Shown here: one piece after another, positions 53,315 through 64,000 of the stretch | Layout: every line of letters begins with the position of its first letter | Position numbering within the stretch: position 1 is the stretch's first letter | Assembly: GCF_000699445.3 (NCBI RefSeq) | Contig: NC_067196.1 | Coordinates: 84,124,364-84,188,363, forward strand | Direction of reading: 5' to 3' | DNA from: Schistosoma haematobium | Taxonomy: Eukaryota > Platyhelminthes > Trematoda > Strigeidida > Schistosomatidae | DNA: 64,000 nucleotides | Notes under the pieces: generated by a model | Database searches by the model: none | The model's input: only the letters and a program-made list of their open reading frames with translations | What the model was told of the DNA's origin: nothing | Program-made: the position numbers and the translations under genes

Positions 53315-54785
53315 AATCGAATCACTCCCTCACTTCTTAATAATTCTTTTACCTTCTTGACTAAGCCTTCACGTATATCTTTAATGTTTTACTCTTGTGT
53401 CAGATAGGATACCAGGTGTTTTTGGCTAGAACTCTAGACTCTCGCGCCATTTATGCACACTACTTCTCCGAAACGTGTATTCAGGATCCAAATACAGGGA
53501 TTCATTAATATCTTTCTGGTAAGAGACGACTAAACTGGGAGGTAAAAAATTTCGAAGCCATGTTTCTACAATACTTTTCATATATATTGATTACATGTTT
53601 AACAATTATTTTGGAGAAAAAGCACAGCAAGAGAAGTGGAGAAAATCCCAGAAGATCCTCTTCAGGATAACTGGTTCTGATACTTAATTTTCATCGTCTT
53701 AAGACCGGTAGGGTACACGGAATTGTTCTACGCAATAGAGATAAAATCATCTATGAAGTCAGGGTTGGCAGTGCAAAATGGATAAAGCACATCAGCCACA
53801 TACAACCATCTAGATGCGTAGAAGGGGACGAAAACAATACAAAAATCCATAAGCCTCTGAATACTGGATAAAAGAATTAAGGCACCCTTAAGAAGATCAC
53901 AACAGATTAAAAAAAAGCAGCGAGGATATAAATGAACTCTAATGACATGTCTTACCAATGATTTTCAAAAAAGGATGGTATTGCAAGAGGTATAAACTTT
54001 CGTTGCTATTTTTCTACTATATTATTCATTTATATATTGGCCACATGAATATCAAGTATTTTGATCTTATTATTTTCGTGTTACCCTAGTTATAAAGTTT
54101 TACTTGAACCATAAATTGTTGCCGTAGAATTTTTCACTCATAAATTAGAACCCGTCTCTTGTATACACAGTACTCCGTTTTTCCGATCATTAATGTTGCC
54201 ATTCTATGTTAACACTGTTGCTCGATTTCTCTGCTGCGTAGTCCGGCCTCGTAGGTATATAAATGAATGTCTGAAATATAGTAAAGATATTGGACTAGTG
54301 AGCGTTGGTTTGCATTCCTCCACTCTGTTCGGGGTAAGTTAGTATTGAGCTAACCTTGAGAGATAAAGTATCAGTCTTCCTTGTCCTTATTGCGTATTGG
54401 TTACTTAAGGTATTTAACTGGATCAATTTTATGTTGGGAAGGTGTGACGTCGTGGAAACGATTATACTGCTCCATCCAAGTTTCTCTTTCAAACACATTC
54501 CTTTTAACTGAAGTATCTAATCTTTTAAAAAGAACTTTTCCACCATCTCAAAGAGATGAACGTCAAGCGATACGTCATCTTATTATCCTCTTCTTCTCTA
54601 CATGTAAAACTAACAAATGGATATGGATTATGAAATGATTCTAAGAATTCTTGCAGGTTGAACATTTGATTTATGTATTCACTTTTGTGGAATTAGTTGT
54701 ACAGTCTGTCAGCATAAAATTTAAGAATGACATTTGAGGCATAGTTTAACAATAATTACTGCGTAAATTACGTCAACAAAATTAA
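53315..54785. other. Intergenic, nothing recognised
   Basis: I looked here for inverted copies of GALNT exons 9 and 10 and saw none. Some short repeat-like, less AT-rich stretches at 53440-53560 and 53690-53900. Confidence 0.35.
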
Positions 54786-54790
54786 CTTAC

Positions 54791-54901
54791 TTGGTTGCCA
54801 CCTTTTTTATAACATAGCCACTCTTTTACTATAACAAATTTGCGATTTCTCTTCTTTGGCATTGGGGCATCTAAACAATAAAGAACAGCAGCATTTTCAA
54901 T
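54791..54901 (-). pseudogene. GALNT exon-8 paralogue (lectin alpha repeat), diverged
   Basis: Minus strand, 111 bases, exactly the length of the gene's exon 8 and open throughout. Encodes IENAAVLYCLDAPMPKK ... VKEWLCYKKGGNQ; about half the residues equal exon 8, including CLD and GGNQ. The donor GTAAGT is intact. The acceptor position reads GG instead of AG. It may be an exon of a second, now broken GALNT gene. Confidence 0.8.
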
Positions 54902-54904
54902 CCG

Positions 54905-56375
54905 CAATAACAGAATAGTGAAGTAAGTATTTTATGTGACAAGAGATGTGATAATGTACATTATTAGTATCCTCAGTATAATTACTGGAATGAAAATACC
55001 TAGATAAAATGTCTGTTCAATATTATATCAGCCATTTTTCAGTGGATGTCATTATGTAATGAACACTGCGTTGAAATACAAAATTATTACATATGTTTGT
55101 AATAATTGAGTGCTGGCTGACATAAAGGTGTGTTAGTATATGCATGTGCAGCACGAATAAATTAAAATCATAGCCACCAGGACAAACTGATTCGAAACTT
55201 GATGAATAACTTTTGACATAGTCCAGAACAGAAATGAAAGCTGCGCATTACACTATTTATCTTAAAGAACTTAAGAAAATCTAAAGCATCCACTTAAGCT
55301 GTTATTTTTCTCCAGTGTTACACAAATCATTTTGTTTTCTGAGAAAAGTGTAGTTTCTTCAGGAAGACAGCTTACAAGATATTGTTCACAGTTGGCATGA
55401 TAAGTATTCAAATATGGCCAGGACTATGACTATTGTTGTAATTGACATAACATGTTATTTAGCAAATGAAATACCTTTTAATATTTACCTTCTTAAAGAT
55501 TTATAGGTAATCAAGATTCTGGTAATATATTTTTCCGACAATTAATTTATATGAATAATATTAGGTATCATTGTGGTGTGGGTTACTTATATCCACACAA
55601 GTAGTATATAACGGTGGTCAGGCATAGAATGTATTTCAATAGAAGGTCGATGAGGAAAGAACGGGAACGGAACGCAATTGGTATGAAAACGCATGAACAA
55701 TAAAATCTGAGGCAATAGATTGATGTTTACAACAGGAACACTCACGTTTGGTATGATGGAATAATATGCAAATTAACGGTTTACTCTATGGTTCGCAGAT
55801 TTTATTTAAATGCCCTGTAATTTCCTATCGAATACATTCGATTGTCCCCACTTGTGTTCTGTTCAGTACACCATAAGGTTACAAATAACAGAATCTAACT
55901 TTAAGAAGTCTACAAGTAACTTGTAATTTCTGAGACTCATAAATTTTGAACTCATTCATCTGAATTTAAAATAATAATTTCCCATATCCTTGAGTATATA
56001 TGTGCTAATGTAAACAATTTATACGTGTTAAATAGAAACTGTATATATTATCAACTTATTCGATAGCGGTATTAAGTAATTCGTCATAACTTAACACTGG
56101 ATGGGTACCAGTAGAAAATTTCGACTGATCTAGTGAATAAATCAATAACCAAATTAAACTTTACCAGTTTATTTGGATTGAAATAAATATGGAAAGATTA
56201 TGATGCAAGGAGCATATACTAAATTGTGTATTTAGGTAGATATTTTATGCGTTTGTATCACATAGTAGCGTTTCGAGATGAGAATACATGGAATAGTGAA
56301 AAAAGTGCTACTTTACGAAGAATAAACATTGATTATTCAACTCATAACCAAGTGATCTGCGTAAAAAATTGAGTC
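54905..56375. other. Intron of GALNT relic, nothing recognised
   Basis: Lies between the exon-8 and intron-7 copies on the minus strand. AT-rich, no structure seen. Confidence 0.4.
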
Positions 56376-56379
56376 CATT

Positions 56380-57020
56380 AGGTACTGGAATGAAGAACAA
56401 TCAGCTACCAGTATTTGACCACCCACGTCTTAGAAATATTGCTCGCATCTGCTAGGATCACCAGGTAAGTAATAGTGCGGTTATATTCAGGGTATTAGGG
56501 TATGACGGTAAATCAGTTGATGAGGTTGTGAATCTTCATCCACTGAGATGGTTGAGGCACGTGTTCTTACGTATGCCTGAACACCGATTACCACGACGTG
56601 CAATGCTAACCTGTGTTCGGGATGGTAGGAAGGAAGTAAGGGGCGGCCAAACCAAAACGTGGCATCAGTGCTTGAAGTCACTAACTTCTATTCTGAGCCA
56701 TGTTGGTAGATGCAGACTACTTGGTAGGGGTCCACGTAACTATCGTAAACAATGGTTGGAGAGTCTTGATGACATGGCTCAGAATCGATCACAACGGTGT
56801 GGGTGTATACAGTCTTTGTCTTCCTTTAAACTATGAGATTAAAATCGCCTCATATCTTTCTTTCTACTAATTCTTTCTTCCTTATATGCAGTCTTTCTTT
56901 TTTATATTAACTACTTCTATGAATTCGGTATTCATCTTGTTGTGCTAAAGATGTATAGCAACTTGAACCGATGCATATATGTGCCTGGTCCTACGTTGTA
57001 GCTAACCGACTGACTGTCAC
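56380..57020 (+). mobile_element. RTE-2 3' end
   Basis: Encodes DHPRLRNIARIC, VLGYDGKSVDEVVNLHPLRWLRHV, MPEHRLPRRAMLTCV, GGQTKTWHQCLKSLTS, LSHVGRCRLLGRGPRNYRKQWLESL and a stop at 56834-56836, the C-terminus of an RTE-type ORF. One frameshift-like interruption lies near 56465. A T-rich 3' UTR follows, ending about 57020. Confidence 0.82.
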
Positions 57021-57489
57021 TCTCTTAACAATAGTATTATAACTTCTTGTTCTACTATGAGCTTTATAAGCATTCGTCAATCAACTAGGCACTTTCAATT
57101 TGACTATACCATCATTGTTAGTTGTAGTCAGTTTAGTGGTTTTGTTTAATTAGTCATGTGATTTAGATCATAATTCGAGAAACTTGTTCAACACATCGAT
57201 TAGCACAACTAGAGTACTGTAGCGTACTATCAGGTTTTTTTACCATTAAAATGTATAATTATTATCTTGGATATGGATGGCATTATTAATAATTATTCAT
57301 CAAAGATTTTGTAATTTCAATCAAATTCATAATTTTGTTTGCCTTGATCTCGACGATTTGTATATGTTGAATGTAGTTTGTTTAAACATGTCCTCTCTCG
57401 ATTTTTGCTTTCTCTAAATAGTGTATATAGAAGAACCAGTGAAAAAAGTTACTTTCCGAAAAGAAGTTACATTGAAATTAGACATTAAA

Positions 57490-57695
57490 ACCGCTGAATA
57501 ACAACTCAGTGGTCCGAGGGTTTAGAGTTTCTGCACCAGACAGAAGGTTCTGGATTCAATTCCCAGCTATGTTGAATACGGATCGCTAAAGAGTCTTACA
57601 CTAGGACAAAAGGGCCATCCTGTGCCTCCAGATTACCGATGGTGGTCTAGTTACGATTAATTCGTGACTTCAACTTTGAAAAATCGGCATCAGAA
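57490..57695 (+). mobile_element. Hammerhead SINE family B, old copy
   Basis: CTCAGTGGTCCGAGGGTTTAG (A box), GGATTCAATTCCC (B box), ribozyme remains TAAAGAGTCTTACACTAGGACAAAAGGGCC, then GATGGTGGTCTAG and the 3' end. Confidence 0.7.
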
Positions 57696-58139
57696 TCACA
57701 ACACCAACATATATATGGTTGAATTTCATTGAAATCCTGAATTGATCTAAGTTAAACTACCACTCATCACTATTTGATCAGATTGCGTGTTTACATAAAT
57801 TTTTGAAAGATAAATGTTAATACCAAACCATGATATCAGCACATGCCAAAACTATGCATCACACAATTTGAAATCGCAAGATTAGCTTATGGTGCCAATA
57901 TGAACCAATTAGTCTCCATTGCAAAATGACAAATCATAAGCACTTAAATTTTGAAATTCTTTTAAGTAAAACATATAGTCTCAATACTAACGGTTCACAG
58001 TACAATTCCAAACTCTGTTGAATCAAAACATCTACGCTCTCCTACTTTACAAGCATGTGACAGTTTTGCAATACATTTATTGCACTTCGTTTAATCTGAC
58101 ATAAGTAGTTTAATGTCACTGATTTGTCCATTTCATTTG

Positions 58140-58465
58140 TTTTCAAAACTACAAAATTCATATATGGCTATTGCAAAACATCTCACTTCACAAAGACTTA
58201 TATTACTAAAAAGAAAGTTGAGAGAATTTGAACACAGTTTTATGCGTCCGAATGAACAAAGGACACAAAACGCTTTGAAAAAAATGTGACCGAAGAAAAA
58301 CATTGATTAGATTAAGAAAAACAGAAAAATGGGATTATAAATGACTGACAAATCATCAAATATAAACATGATTTCCGTCGAAAGACACTCCGTTTGAAAC
58401 AAAAAATCTGGAACCTCAAAATGGAGATGATTGATTGTGTCCATTTACAAACACACGTTAATAAA
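58140..58465 (-). repeat. Inverted copy of GALNT intron 7 segment
   Basis: See 33420-33755. On the minus strand it lies after the exon-7 copy and before the exon-8 copy, in gene order. Confidence 0.75.
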
Positions 58466-58469
58466 TTTA

Positions 58470-59085
58470 AACCACAGTTGTTTCAATGTTCATTTTTTCT
58501 TAAGACTTCTATTTTTAGTATTCTTATATAATTTTTATGCTTACCACTTTACTCTTACATAACCACTACTATTATCTGACACGTAACAAACGTTTTGCTA
58601 ATTACGTCTGTATCGAGAGGAAGTATGTCCAATCGCTTCTCTTACCCTATTCAAACCAGTAAATCAATACTAAGCTTAATTATATAATGAACTAATTTGG
58701 TTAATGCCTATAAAACCTTTCATAGTCAAACATTCTTGTTATTTTTATCTACATTTTTGTATAATACTACTATTATAATTATAATGTTACTATTATTAAA
58801 ATTATTATTATAGTTATCAATAATATTATTATTGATTTAGACTCACTATTAGTCTGCCAAAAGCATAATTAATCGGCTTAGTACTGACCACACATTACGC
58901 ACAACGGTCTTCCACCAAACAGTGGATCGGATTAGTAATTAAATTATTATTTCTTTCACCCTATCTCACCCGTATTTTATCTGATCATTAATCTCACTGT
59001 TTCATATAAGGTATAAGCTTATTCAAGTTAACACTGAACACTAGTCATTTTGACATCAATAGTATGGGGTTCCGGAGTTTGTTGA
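58470..59085. other. Relic intron, nothing recognised
   Basis: Very AT-rich; ATT-repeat patch 58760-58840. Confidence 0.4.
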
Positions 59086-59089
59086 ATTT

Positions 59090-59745
59090 TATAAGAATGT
59101 CAGTTGGAAAATCATTGAAAACCTGGAAGCAATGAACGACTAGTTCGTGTCAGTATGGTACTGCTTAGAAATGAGGGTCCACTATCCCGTATACAGAAAT
59201 CTAGCCCAGGACCTTTGGGCTCGTACATGAACACTTAACTTCTTGATCAATGAGCCAGGGCCCCGTGCTCTAAATGTCTAACTTCAATCAGTCCCTGATC
59301 TTGCACAACCCTTGATCCATTACCTGAGGTAGAGAACTGTGTCACACCCAACACGAATTCGACTCCACTGGTCACGACTTCTTATTAGAACTCAAGGAGT
59401 TACATCTTGAACCTAATCACCAGTGAGCAAATGATTGTTATCAGTAATGGGGGATTTGTGGAGATTTTAGTATTTTCACAACTGACGTCACGAGTCTATC
59501 TAAACTAGACCGCCATTGAAAACCTGGAAGCACTAGACGGCTTAATGGTCTAGAGGTTAAACGTTCGCGCGCGAGACCGAAGGCTGTGGGTTTGCATCTG
59601 GCGTGCAGGCTGATGGATTCGCACTGTTGAGGAGTCCTGTACTAGGAAGAAATGACCTTCTAGTGTATCTAGGTTTTCACTGGCGGTCCAGCTTAGGCTG
59701 ACTCGTGATTTCAACTGTGAAAGTACAAACTCCACAATTCCGCAT
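59090..59745 (-). mobile_element. Hammerhead SINE family B, old head-to-tail and inverted pieces
   Basis: 59090-59455 is an old minus-strand monomer (GAAAACCTGGAAGCAATG, tRNA-like relic, GAATTCGACTCCACTGG, GTGAGCAAATGATTGTTATCAG). It runs through the TTATCAG...GGATTTGTGG junction into another 3' end (59455-59540). Then a plus-strand tRNA-like part (GGTCTAGAGGTTAAACG, GTGGGTTTGCATCTGG) and ribozyme relic (59615-59665, core TTGAGGA) follow. Confidence 0.75.
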
Positions 59746-59778
59746 ACTGAAAAATGTTTATGACACAATAAAACTTAC

Positions 59779-59891
59779 ATCACCAGAAGCTAAAGCTTAC
59801 GAAGGAACAAATAATTCAAGATACCAATCAAATGAGTGACGTTTCAGTTTTCCTCGTAAGGCTTTGCTTCTGAGACGTTACCGAAATCAAT
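59779..59891 (-). pseudogene. GALNT exon-7 copy, broken
   Basis: Minus-strand copy of 29729-29857 with both splice sites kept (TTTAG acceptor, GTAAGT donor). About 90% of aligned bases agree. Three lesions: a one-base deletion in the SERK codons, a 15-base deletion of LTNVY, and AAG changed to a TAA-type stop in the PSKA part. It cannot code. Flanking intron sequence (AATAAATCATTAAT side) also matches. Confidence 0.93.
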
Positions 59892-60029
59892 CTAAACAGA
59901 ATAAATATAGAAAGGAAAGAAGCATTTATTACACAATAAATCATTAATATCTAATTATATCTTCTAAGAAATATATTGTTTACAAATTCCTCTGAAATGT
60001 GTGAACATATCTATAATTATCAGAATGGG

Positions 60030-60815
60030 TTTTGTGGGGAGTTTTAGAACTTTCACAGGTTGAAATAATGCATCAATTGAAGCTAGACCACCATGGAAAA
60101 CCTGGAAGCACTGGACGGCCGTTTCATTAGAGTATGGGACTCCTCAGCAGTGCGCATCCACGAACTCGCAGGATTCGAACCCAGGACCCACTGGCTCGCG
60201 CGCGATCACTTAACCACTAGACCACTGAGCCGGCATCCAACGGTGTTATTGTCTAACTTCAACCAATCCACGAAGTTTCGCCACCGTACACCATTGTCTT
60301 CATTATTTTCGGTTCAAATTTAAATTGTCAACTATTTCTTTGTATTCTTGAATACTTTCGGAAGTGTATCAAATAAACTCATAAATGTTATACTGTTACA
60401 AACGTTTCCAAATCAATATATATTCAACCAAATGTCGATAGAAAAAATACTTATTAATTAATCAGTGACTATGAGCTAATTATATTCTACAAAACAAATA
60501 CACTTTGTTTGTACATGAATAAAGTACTAATTTTTTTTAAAGAAAAACTGAGAAAAACTGATCAATGAAAGACGAAAGGTCTTATTACGTAATTAACTGC
60601 TAAGATCTAATTAGATTCTGCAAAACAAAACGTTTACTTAAACATGTTATTAACAATCACTCACTCTAAATGGTGTGAAGATATTTATAAAATGTTTAAA
60701 GTTTAGTCCTCAACTACGCATTGCTGAGGAGTCCCATACTAGGATGAAACGGCCATCCAGTGCTTCCAGGTTTTCTATGGTGGTCTAGCTTCAATTGACT
60801 CATGATTTCAACTAC
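60030..60815 (-). mobile_element. Hammerhead SINE family B, interrupted inverted-arm copy
   Basis: 60030-60305 is a minus-strand monomer: 3' end, ribozyme with broken stem II, B box GGATTCGAACCC reversed, A box, to CATTGTCTTCA. After about 410 bases of other AT-rich sequence, 60718-60815 is a plus-strand ribozyme and 3' end. This may be one inverted-arm element split by later sequence, or two insertions. Confidence 0.7.
60718..60763 (+). ncRNA. Hammerhead ribozyme, family B
   Basis: Core CTGAGGA 60724-60730, GTCC with GGAT (one wobble), GAAA, stem I GCATTG/CAGTGC with one wobble. Stem III has one mismatch (ACG/CAT). Possibly weakly active. Confidence 0.65.
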
Positions 60816-61100
60816 TTCTTTGTATTTGAAATACATCGAATAAATACGAACAAATTACACTGGACATTGAATGTCAACATAGAAAAATTGGTCAGATCAT
60901 CAAAAAACTGTTGGTGTTACACATTGAACAAAATAATGAACACTCTTCTGATCTATGTGATATTAGACACATACCTAATCATTAAACCAAACCTCGGCTA
61001 GACAAAGCAGATTTTTTTTTTAAAGATGTTACTACGATTAACTGCCCAACTATATGTTGAACGAATATGGAAAATATGTCCATCATGACTAGAAATCATC

Positions 61101-61130
61101 GTTTCTAAACTACCACCACACATCCAAATC
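61101..61130 (-). pseudogene. GALNT exon-6 fragment
   Basis: Thirty bases (GATTTGGATGTGTGGTGGTA ...) match the start of exon 28218-28406, coding WMCGGSLE, then similarity ends abruptly. Position and strand fit the inverted relic. Confidence 0.75.
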
Positions 61131-61349
61131 TAGAAATGTCAGAAAAGAAAAGGTGAAATGAGAAATAAATAGTGAAAAATCCCAATCAAGTATAAAATAT
61201 GAATTTAGTGTTACAGTATTACGGAAATTATGGATTTCAGTACAAACTGTAGAAAACTTTTTAATGAAAATATTCGTCAAAAATTATCATCCTAGTGGTT
61301 TGTATTGAAGTCAACATTTAACTTTTCACCATCCCCATAATGATTTCGA

Positions 61350-61735
61350 ATTTTCAGCAGTACAAGTATTTCTAAACATCTGTCTACGTAACATTTTCAA
61401 TTTCCCTTGGCCCAATACTATCATCAGGAATAGTCTAATGTAGGAACAAATCATCCTCGAGCTGAAGAGAAAATTAGGAAAAGACAATGGAAGTGAATAG
61501 AACATACAATACGGAAATCATCAAACTGCATCACGAGACCAGTACTAACTTGGAATCCTGAAGGGAAACGGAAAACTGAAAGGCTAAGGAATACAATGAG
61601 TAGAGAATTGGAAGCAGACATGAAAAGGATGAATATCAACGGAAAACAACTGGAAAGGATTGTCCAGGACAGGGTTGGATGGAGAATGCTGGTGGGTGGC
61701 CTTTGCTCCTCCGCGATGGGTAACAGGTGTGATAA
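61350..61735 (+). mobile_element. RTE-1 3' part, broken
   Basis: Encodes VQVFLNICLRNIFNFPWPNTI, then in shifted frames [19 protein letters not shown] and [31 protein letters not shown]. Several stops. The AAGT tail is lost (GGTAACAGGTGTGATAATATG). Confidence 0.82.
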
Positions 61736-61739
61736 TATG

Positions 61740-62465
61740 AAAAAGTACGAGTTTAAGGAAGATAATCTATGCTCGAGGTTACATTTAATGGGTTAATTAA
61801 AATTATCATTTATGATTGAATTAATGGATAGAAATTTTGGCAAAATACGACACAAGACATCCGTTAAACAAATGAAGCGAAAGTTTAGTGAAAGAAAGAA
61901 GAGAATCGCAGTGTAATCAGTTAATAAACAGTAACTGTATGTGATAAGAGGTATAGTTTAGTGAAAAATGCAACTGATAAAGACACCTTGCATTCGAAGT
62001 TGTTTATCGAACTTGTACTATAAAACCACAGCATAGTATTCACTGGTCTCTATCGTAAGCCACAAATAAGAATACTTTAAGATACCGTGTTGTCTGGTCC
62101 TTAAAACCCTAAATAGGGAGAAATAACGAGCCGATATCTACCAATGCTGTGCTTATATGTTTTATATTACGGCACCATATCATGTTTGATGACGAGAGTT
62201 AAATATTTTGTTGAGGTTTGCAAAAAGATCCCATGTTTTTTTCTGAATATTACCTAGTTCTCAAACAACTACGGATACTCTTACACTAAATACTTATGAT
62301 TGTTTGTAATCCATAACACAAAACTAAAAACATCTATACATAACAAGGATAGATTTCAGAAATTGTTGTGTTTTAATATCACTTATATACTGGATAGTCG
62401 AATGGATCACAAATAAAGCAACGAGACTGTATAAAAATCATTTACAATTATTATTCTCACATTAC
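61740..62465. other. Relic intron, nothing recognised
   Basis: AT-rich, no structure seen. Confidence 0.4.
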
Positions 62466-62470
62466 TCCGT

Positions 62471-63489
62471 GAATTGAAAGCAAACATGAAAAGGATGAGT
62501 AGTAACTGAAAAGAATTGTCCAGGACAGAGCTCGATGGAGAATGATGGTTTGTGGCCTATGCTACTCCATGAAGAGTAACGGACATAAGTAAGTAATTAG
62601 CATTCTAAATATAAAATGCTAGTCACAATAAAAGTAGATAATCAAGCCATTAGCTTAAATCACCTAAGGTAGAATAACTGAGATATCAAACACAGTTTGA
62701 TGTTATCTGATTTCAGATGAGTATTTTGTATGCAAGTTTGTAAATCGCTCTCACAGTTGTATTCTACATAACCCTTAAACACTAATAGTATTCTATAATA
62801 TTCTACAAGCAACACTACAACATCATTCGAATGCTAACCAGTTTGATTGAACATTCAAGTAACTATTTCCATGGCTATTATTTCATCATTGTTTTTAAAT
62901 CATTAATGAACTATTCTACTTTAAACATAATTCAACGGCTAATATACAACAAATGAATCTCCATAATTGTTGTAAAATCAAGATGAAAATAAAACAAACT
63001 AGTCGACAATAGGTTATTATATTTGACAAACTATATATTGATGTTTGTTTTTCTCAATTATCTAGATTAAGTTGTCTAAATATAAATAAGGGAGAACGGA
63101 AATACCAATCAAAACAAAATAATACAATCAACCGCCTACATAAATATGCATGCAAATATCAAAATTCATTTGTGACTATCATTATACGTAAATAGAAATC
63201 TGTAGCTCACGCAAATACATAAATTGCATGGCTGACATTCAAATAATTTATATAAATAATATATTTTCATTTACCTCAGCAAATACGAATACACTACTGA
63301 TATATATGGGTTGTAATTTGGAAGAAGTTAATATCTGGTTGAATGTTTCAGTAAAAGATGATAGACTAATGGTTACCAGACTTGACTTGATGCAATCACC
63401 TCTCAAGTTTGCATTATGCTTCACTGACTTCGGTTTGGGAAGGAGCAGTAGTGTGATTATTTGTTAAACGTAAGAAAGCGTGACTTATT
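62471..63489 (-). repeat. Inverted segmental duplication, right copy of GALNT intron 5
   Basis: Reverse complement of 24941-25953 with only a few percent difference. The left 130 bases (62471-62600) are the RTE-1 3' end with TAAGTAAGTAATTAGC. Nothing beyond 63489 matches the sequence left of 24941, so exon 5 is not included. Confidence 0.93.
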
Positions 63490-64000
63490 GTTAGGTATAC
63501 GAACAAGATTACTTATTAGATTCCTTCATGGGAAATGTCAGTCTGTCTTGTAGATGGATTTTTCGAACGATATTATTTGTAGTCATCAATATTTAGCAAT
63601 AATGATGTGAGAAAGGGAGGAATTAATACAACCATAATTATTATACTTCATCTACCGACTGCAAATGTACTATATTTTCGAGATCGGTGTATAAATTAGT
63701 GATGAAATACTAGTGAATTGTAATGATGTAATGCTTACTCCTTTTTACATTTAAGAAATTAGGGCTGATTTTGAATTGAAATTTTCATCGTAAATTGTGA
63801 TTTAAATGCTGTCTACAAAACGTTTCGTCTTTCATGGAGTCATGTGAACGTGTAAAAATCATTATTGGTTTACTTACCACCTTCTACTCAAGAGATTACC
63901 AATTGTAACTTATAGGAAGTAAAAAAAGATCCTTACTTCTTGTTACATTTACGAAAGTATGATTGATAGTTTGTAGAGGTTAATTTCCTCTATATCTGAC
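63490..64000. other. Window end, nothing recognised
   Basis: AT-rich. No inverted match to GALNT exon 5 found, although that is where it would be if the duplication went on. Confidence 0.4.

Noticed and set aside
53315..54785. Inverted copies of GALNT exons 9 and 10
   Set aside because: I looked for the CFD/QKF and CLE/QQW coding blocks on the minus strand and found none by eye; a TBLASTN would be needed to exclude very diverged ones.
63228..63467. 79-codon reading frame
   Set aside because: It lies in the inverted copy of GALNT intron 5 and the original locus is intronic; no similarity and not conserved as coding.
1..64000. CRISPR arrays, bacterial operons or phage genes
   Set aside because: Gene structure, introns and repeat types are those of a flatworm nuclear genome; no such structures are present.

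Overview
Organism and setting: the window is AT-rich, intron-rich and crowded with retroelements. tRNA-derived SINEs carrying hammerhead ribozymes, RTE and CR1-like non-LTR fragments, a Penelope-like element and a Ty3/gypsy fragment together point to a blood fluke (Schistosomatidae, probably Schistosoma). The species cannot be fixed from the sequence alone. Host gene: one protein-coding gene can be supported, a polypeptide N-acetylgalactosaminyltransferase (GALNT family) on the + strand. Its start lies upstream of the window. Ten exons are visible (1-148, 2674-2840, 13922-14086, 15416-15629, 24634-24751, 28218-28406, 29729-29857, 34574-34684, 36419-36550, 38158-38310). All have GT/AG borders and matching phases, and they give 507 residues to a stop at 38308-38310. 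The catalytic DSH, WGGEN and VGH motifs and a C-terminal three-repeat ricin-type lectin domain are all present. About 1.5 kb of coding sequence is spread over more than 38 kb because the introns hold transposon debris. Inverted relic: from about 63.5 kb down to 54.8 kb on the minus strand lie, in gene order, copies of part of GALNT intron 5, a scrap of exon 6, exon 7 (frameshift, deletion and stop), part of intron 7, and a diverged but open exon 8. This is a broken, inverted, partial GALNT paralogue. Its pieces differ strongly in how far they have diverged. Mobile elements: (1) hammerhead SINE family A, Smalpha-like with a CTGATGA core, best copy 7344-7662 with a 19-bp target-site duplication. 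(2) Hammerhead SINE family B, tRNA-like with a CTGAGGA core, more than a dozen copies. Some copies show head-to-tail monomer junctions (about 400 bp) and some have inverted arms that each carry a ribozyme. (3) RTE-1 fragments ending in AAGT repeats. (4) A second RTE-like family (RTE-2). (5) CR1-like RT and 3' ends with GATAAT-type tails. (6) A Penelope-like element with 146-bp inverted terminal repeats and a 12-bp target duplication. (7) A Ty3/gypsy RNase H-integrase fragment. (8) A non-coding foldback element family with near-perfect 134-bp arms and 13-bp target duplications. No intact autonomous element is present. Right of 38.3 kb there is no complete host gene, only repeats and the GALNT relic.
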